64,000 nucleotides of DNA from Engraulis encrasicolus (lineage: Eukaryota; Chordata; Actinopteri; Clupeiformes; Engraulidae), in assembly GCF_034702125.1 (NCBI RefSeq), contig NC_085868.1, positions 45,934,328 to 45,998,327 on the forward strand. Reading direction: 5' to 3'. Made by a program: the position numbers and the translations under genes. Under the pieces are notes generated by a model. That model worked only from the letters and a program-made list of their open reading frames with translations. It ran no database searches and was not told where the DNA came from. The first letter of the stretch is position 1. Every line of letters begins with the position of its first letter. Shown here piece by piece: positions 60,945 to 64,000 of this stretch.

Positions 60945-61413
60945 TTCAGTTAGCCTGATGTTTGGATATTAATAGGATAATGTTTGATAATGTGAGACAG
61001 TTGTTATAGGCTACCTATACTGGAACCCTGACCCTTCTCTCTCCATCTCTGTCTCTCACACATGGTCAGCATCTCAGCATGATTATGATCTAAGCCTATT
61101 AGTAATAGCCTAAGCCTATTTTTCCTTGTTGAATTAATATCCCTTATTTCTCTGTGCTGTGCTTTGATGTGAACACCTGGGGAACAGGTTGCAGTGGTGG
61201 TGCATTATTTAGTAGACCTGCAAAATTAATGTAGGCAGGTAAATGCAAAAAGAAAGCATAGGCCTATATATAAATATAGCCTATAATTTATTTTCTTCTT
61301 ATTTTTTAATAAAATCGTGGGGCGTATCGAACCGTGGGTCAAATATCGTGATACAAACCGAATCGTGGGTTGGGTGTATCGTTACAGCCTTAGCCCGGGC
61401 AATTTTGGTTTAA

Positions 61414-61743
61414 AGGGACACTGTGTGAGATTTTCAGTTGTTTATTTCCAGAATTCATGCTTCCCATTCATTAATGTTACCTTTTTCATGAATACGTTAT
61501 GACTGAAAAAATTGCACTTTTCTTACATGAAAAGGGGGATCTTCTCCATGGTCCGCCATTTTGAATTTCCAGAAATAGCCATTTTCAGCAGCAAAAATGA
61601 CTGTACTTGGACCATACTAGAAAATATTAGTTTATTACTATGGAAACTTTCATGTAAAGATCAAATTTGGCAATAGGCAGCCCAGTTTCAATTCGCAGCA
61701 TAGTTGCAGTACCTTTTTTGACCATTTCCTGCACAGTGTCCCT
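61414..61743. mobile_element. TTAA-type MITE, family B, best-preserved copy
   Basis: Ends AAGGGACACTGTG and CACAGTGTCCCTT with TTAA at 61410-61413 and 61744-61747. It shares the interior of 38543-38890. It is inserted in the right part of the family X MITE. Confidence 0.85.
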
Positions 61744-61792
61744 TTAAAGGGGCCTCTCATAATTAGCGGCACAGAACTGACTCACCAGTGGG

Positions 61793-61877
61793 ACCCTTGT
61801 GGGCCCCTATTTTCAGAAATGTAAAAAAATAAAATAAAAAGTTTTTTACATTTCTGAAAATAGGGGCCCACGAGGGT
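61793..61877. repeat. Palindrome within MITE family X
   Basis: GTGGGCCCCTATTTTCAGAA on the left arm is mirrored on the right around an A/T-rich loop, with arms of about 36 bases. The related copy at 26523 lacks the second arm, so this duplication is local. Confidence 0.9.
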
Positions 61878-61929
61878 GTTGGGCACACCGGGAAAAGCCC
61901 TCTATGCCAGATGGCCAGTTTAGTCCTGG

Positions 61930-61991
61930 TTCTGTTTGTTCTCTCCACTCTGCCCACTTCTCGCCTGCCCACAAGACTAGGGGGAGAACAC
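61930..61991 (+). repeat. 62-bp direct repeat, copy 2
   Basis: Partner of 54193-54255, abutting the right end of the family X MITE. Confidence 0.9.
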
Positions 61992-62404
61992 TAATGCAGT
62001 TGTTTCACGCTGGTGCAGATTAGAAGAACGGACAGGAGCGGAGTGGATTTGGCTAATTGGACTGAGGATTAAACAGCATGCTATTGCACTGTTTATGCAA
62101 TTTTCATGTGAACATGCCCCTTGAGATTTCTTGGTGTTTTGCTCATATTTTTCATTTCCATGCACGTATTAATACAGTGAAGATTCCACTGTATCACATG
62201 TGTAGGCTATATTGCAACACAGTTTCAAACGCCATGCATCTACATGTCACGTCAGTCTTTCCTGTCAATACGTCCGTTTTTGATGAGAGTCTGAACAATA
62301 CATGTCAATAATCTATGCTGCTCTGCGCGCCTTCCAAATTCATGGCAGGAGAATAAGTAATTTACAAGTGGATTAAAAATAACATGTCTCCTGGCTTTCG
62401 CGAA
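61992..62404. other. Unannotated stretch
   Basis: Nothing recognised. Confidence 0.4.
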
Positions 62405-62608
62405 CAGTGTTGCCAGATTGGGCAATTGGCCTGCTTGGGCTGGCAGTCTGCGGGTAAAAATAGGAAAAATAGGCCATTTGGCGTTTTTTTCTGCAGTTTT
62501 ATGCCCGGAAATCAATGCAATTTGTTGAAATTGGGCGGAATGTAGCACTTCCTGGCAGTTTTTGAGTACCTTTTGGGCAGGATTTGTCCGACACATCTAG
62601 CAACACTG
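62405..62608. mobile_element. MITE of the GTTGCCAGAT family, copy 2
   Basis: Begins CAGTGTTGCCAGATTGGGC and ends CATCTAGCAACACTG. The 8-bp flanks ttcgcgaa and gtcccgaa match at 6 of 8 bases, consistent with hAT. Interior GCGTTTTTTTCTGCAG and AAATTGGGCGGAATG are family-typical. Confidence 0.8.
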
Positions 62609-64000
62609 GTCCCGAAAAAGGGTGAGGATGGGGTTAAAAGTGTATGAGGTGGCGATGTATGTACAGTGAGAGGGAGAGACGGGAAAACGATGTCTTTGCA
62701 CGTCTTAGGGGTCTTACCAGGGCCGGTTCTGGCTTATTTGGCGCCCTAGGCGAGTTTGAGTTCTGGCGCCCCCCCCCCCCCCCCCCCTTTTTTTTTTTAT
62801 ACCTTACAGAACACAAGAGTAATACCGGTAGTAAGCTTAACTAAATAGCATCAAGAACAATAACTGTTTTGCATCAAATGGATTTCTGGTTCTTTTGGAC
62901 AGCCGACCAACACATCAGATTGAGTCGCATGAAAGTACCTTCTGTGTGGTGTCTTGGATGTAATGGTGGTGGTGCCCCCAACCCCAGATGAGAGGGAGGT
63001 TATCAATGTGTTTGAATTGTAAAATGGAATTGAAATGCCAGGAGAGTGGTACAGTACATTTGCATGTCAAATGCATGTGTAGACAATAGGCCTACCAAGG
63101 AGGTCTGCATTGATAGCCTATCTACACTACCTACAGCATCACAAAGCATGGCAGCATAACAATTTTAATAAGCTACACATTTGTGCTGTCTATGATTCCA
63201 AACCAATTTCATTTCTGTACTGGAAATAGTGGTGCATTTGTGAGTAGGAGAATGAGAAGGGGGCTATCTATGTGTTTGAACCGGAGGGACAGGGTGAGAG
63301 AAAGGGAGAAAAGCTGTCACGCTTTTGAATTTCATAATATACAAAATATAGTAAATAGCCTCACTTGTCTGCAATACTACATCACTCAGCATGAAAACAT
63401 GCTGTGCATGGTTCTCTTACATGATTAATGTAGGCCTATGTGTCATTCTGGTCTGGAAACAATGTTTTTTTAAGCTTACAACAAGCAGGTAATTCATTCA
63501 AGTGGATGGAAGGAGATATGGCAGCTAAACTTGTTTTAAACATGGCACCAGTCTTACTTTACATTGCTGGTCAACCTAAGCAAGTATTATGATGTCAGGT
63601 GGGTGTTAGTGAGTAGGCTACTAACAGCTACTTTACTAGATTTCATTGCTTGGCATACTTGGCTAATGTTAGCATGCTAACTAGCGATTTCTCAGATCAA
63701 AAGCAAAGCTCTTTTCCCCTCTAATTCCAAACAGTAGCCTCATAACTATTAGGCTTTACATTACCACAAACGGTTGCTGATTAAACCACAAACTTCCAAA
63801 ACACCCTCTGCAACTCCTGCATCATGCAATGACTGGTTTAATGAGAACATAACAATTCTCCACCCAGCAGAGCAGCATTGCTGTTCGCGCTTGCCCTCTG
63901 TCTCTCGAATGAGTCTCCAAATTCAAAATAGATCGCACGCTGTCACTCGTCCCGCCCCCTTTCTCAGGACTGTCTTTTTATTGGTTCACAGACTTCCCAG
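62609..64000. other. Unannotated stretch with a hAT-end fragment
   Basis: About 62718-62800 has CAGGGCCGGTTCTGGC and GGCGCCCTAGGCGAG followed by long C and T runs, like one end of a hAT-type MITE; the other end was not located. The rest has no recognised gene. Confidence 0.4.

Larger units (their letters stand above)
54291..61392. mobile_element. hAT-like non-autonomous element hosting the DIRS
   Basis: Inverted ends TAAGGCTGTAACGATA and TATCGTTACAGCCTTA. The 8-bp flanks tcccgggc (54283-54290) and gcccgggc (61393-61400) have one mismatch. Without the DIRS it is about 1.3 kb. Near both ends are CGAACC/ATCGTG motifs. No transposase frame is recognised. Confidence 0.85.
54256..61929. mobile_element. 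MITE family X, split by later insertions
   Basis: 54256-54290 (GGGGCTGGAGTGGGGGAGC, CCCGGGC) and 61393-61929 (CCCGGGC, CTCATAATTAGCGGC, GGGCCCCTATTTTCAGAAATG, CACCGGGAAAAGCCC) are the two parts of an element matching 26523-26695 in reverse order. The gap holds a hAT-like element with a DIRS inside it. A family B MITE (61414-61743) also sits in the right part. Confidence 0.75.

Overview
This window looks like teleost fish chromosomal DNA. The reasons are the very dense dinucleotide and tetranucleotide microsatellites, the many short non-autonomous DNA transposons of types usual in fish, a DIRS-type tyrosine-recombinase retrotransposon, a Ty3/gypsy remnant, a tRNA-derived SINE, and three exons of a vertebrate glypican gene. 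No bacterial or phage genes were seen. Most of the sequence is transposon debris and simple repeats. Most open frames inside (CA)n, (CT)n or (ATC)n tracts are low-complexity artefacts and are not annotated.

Layout. 0-12 kb: LINE-tail-like insertion between two identical 78-bp direct repeats, hAT-like elements (4.7-6.7 and 7.6-8.0 kb), small MITEs, a SINE, long CA and CT tracts. 12.9-15.0 kb: a cluster of IS630/Tc1-type (TA target) elements, including a 1.58-kb palindromic element with a second MITE inserted in its central TA. 15-22.7 kb: a diverged 370-bp duplication, minisatellites and a short palindrome. 22.7-23.8 kb: an intact-ended hAT element with a perfect 8-bp target duplication. 24.4-26.5 kb: microsatellite and minisatellite block. 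28.2-32.1 kb: 3' part of a minus-strand Ty3/gypsy element (integrase, tail, LTR) split by a hAT-like insertion, which itself carries a 1.34-kb palindrome made of two head-to-head TTAA-type elements. 32.4-42.2 kb: nested and single hAT and Harbinger-type MITEs with readable target duplications.

The one host gene seen is a glypican on the minus strand. Its last three coding exons are 48170-48300, 46057-46232 and 44684-44937. The splice phases join correctly and the protein ends in a GPI-type hydrophobic tail. Its 5' exons were not found and probably lie beyond the window. The introns and flanks hold long CA/TG tracts.

54-62 kb is the most structured region: a complete-length DIRS element (55153-60944) with inverted terminal repeats, internal complementary region, gag, RT/RNase H and a broken tyrosine recombinase. 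It sits inside a hAT-like element (54291-61392), which sits inside an older MITE (about 54256-61929) that is flanked by a 62-63 bp direct duplication. The DIRS repeats are identical to one another, so the insertion looks recent, yet its recombinase has lost a catalytic Arg and carries a stop codon. This suggests movement with enzyme supplied by another copy, or very rapid decay after insertion.
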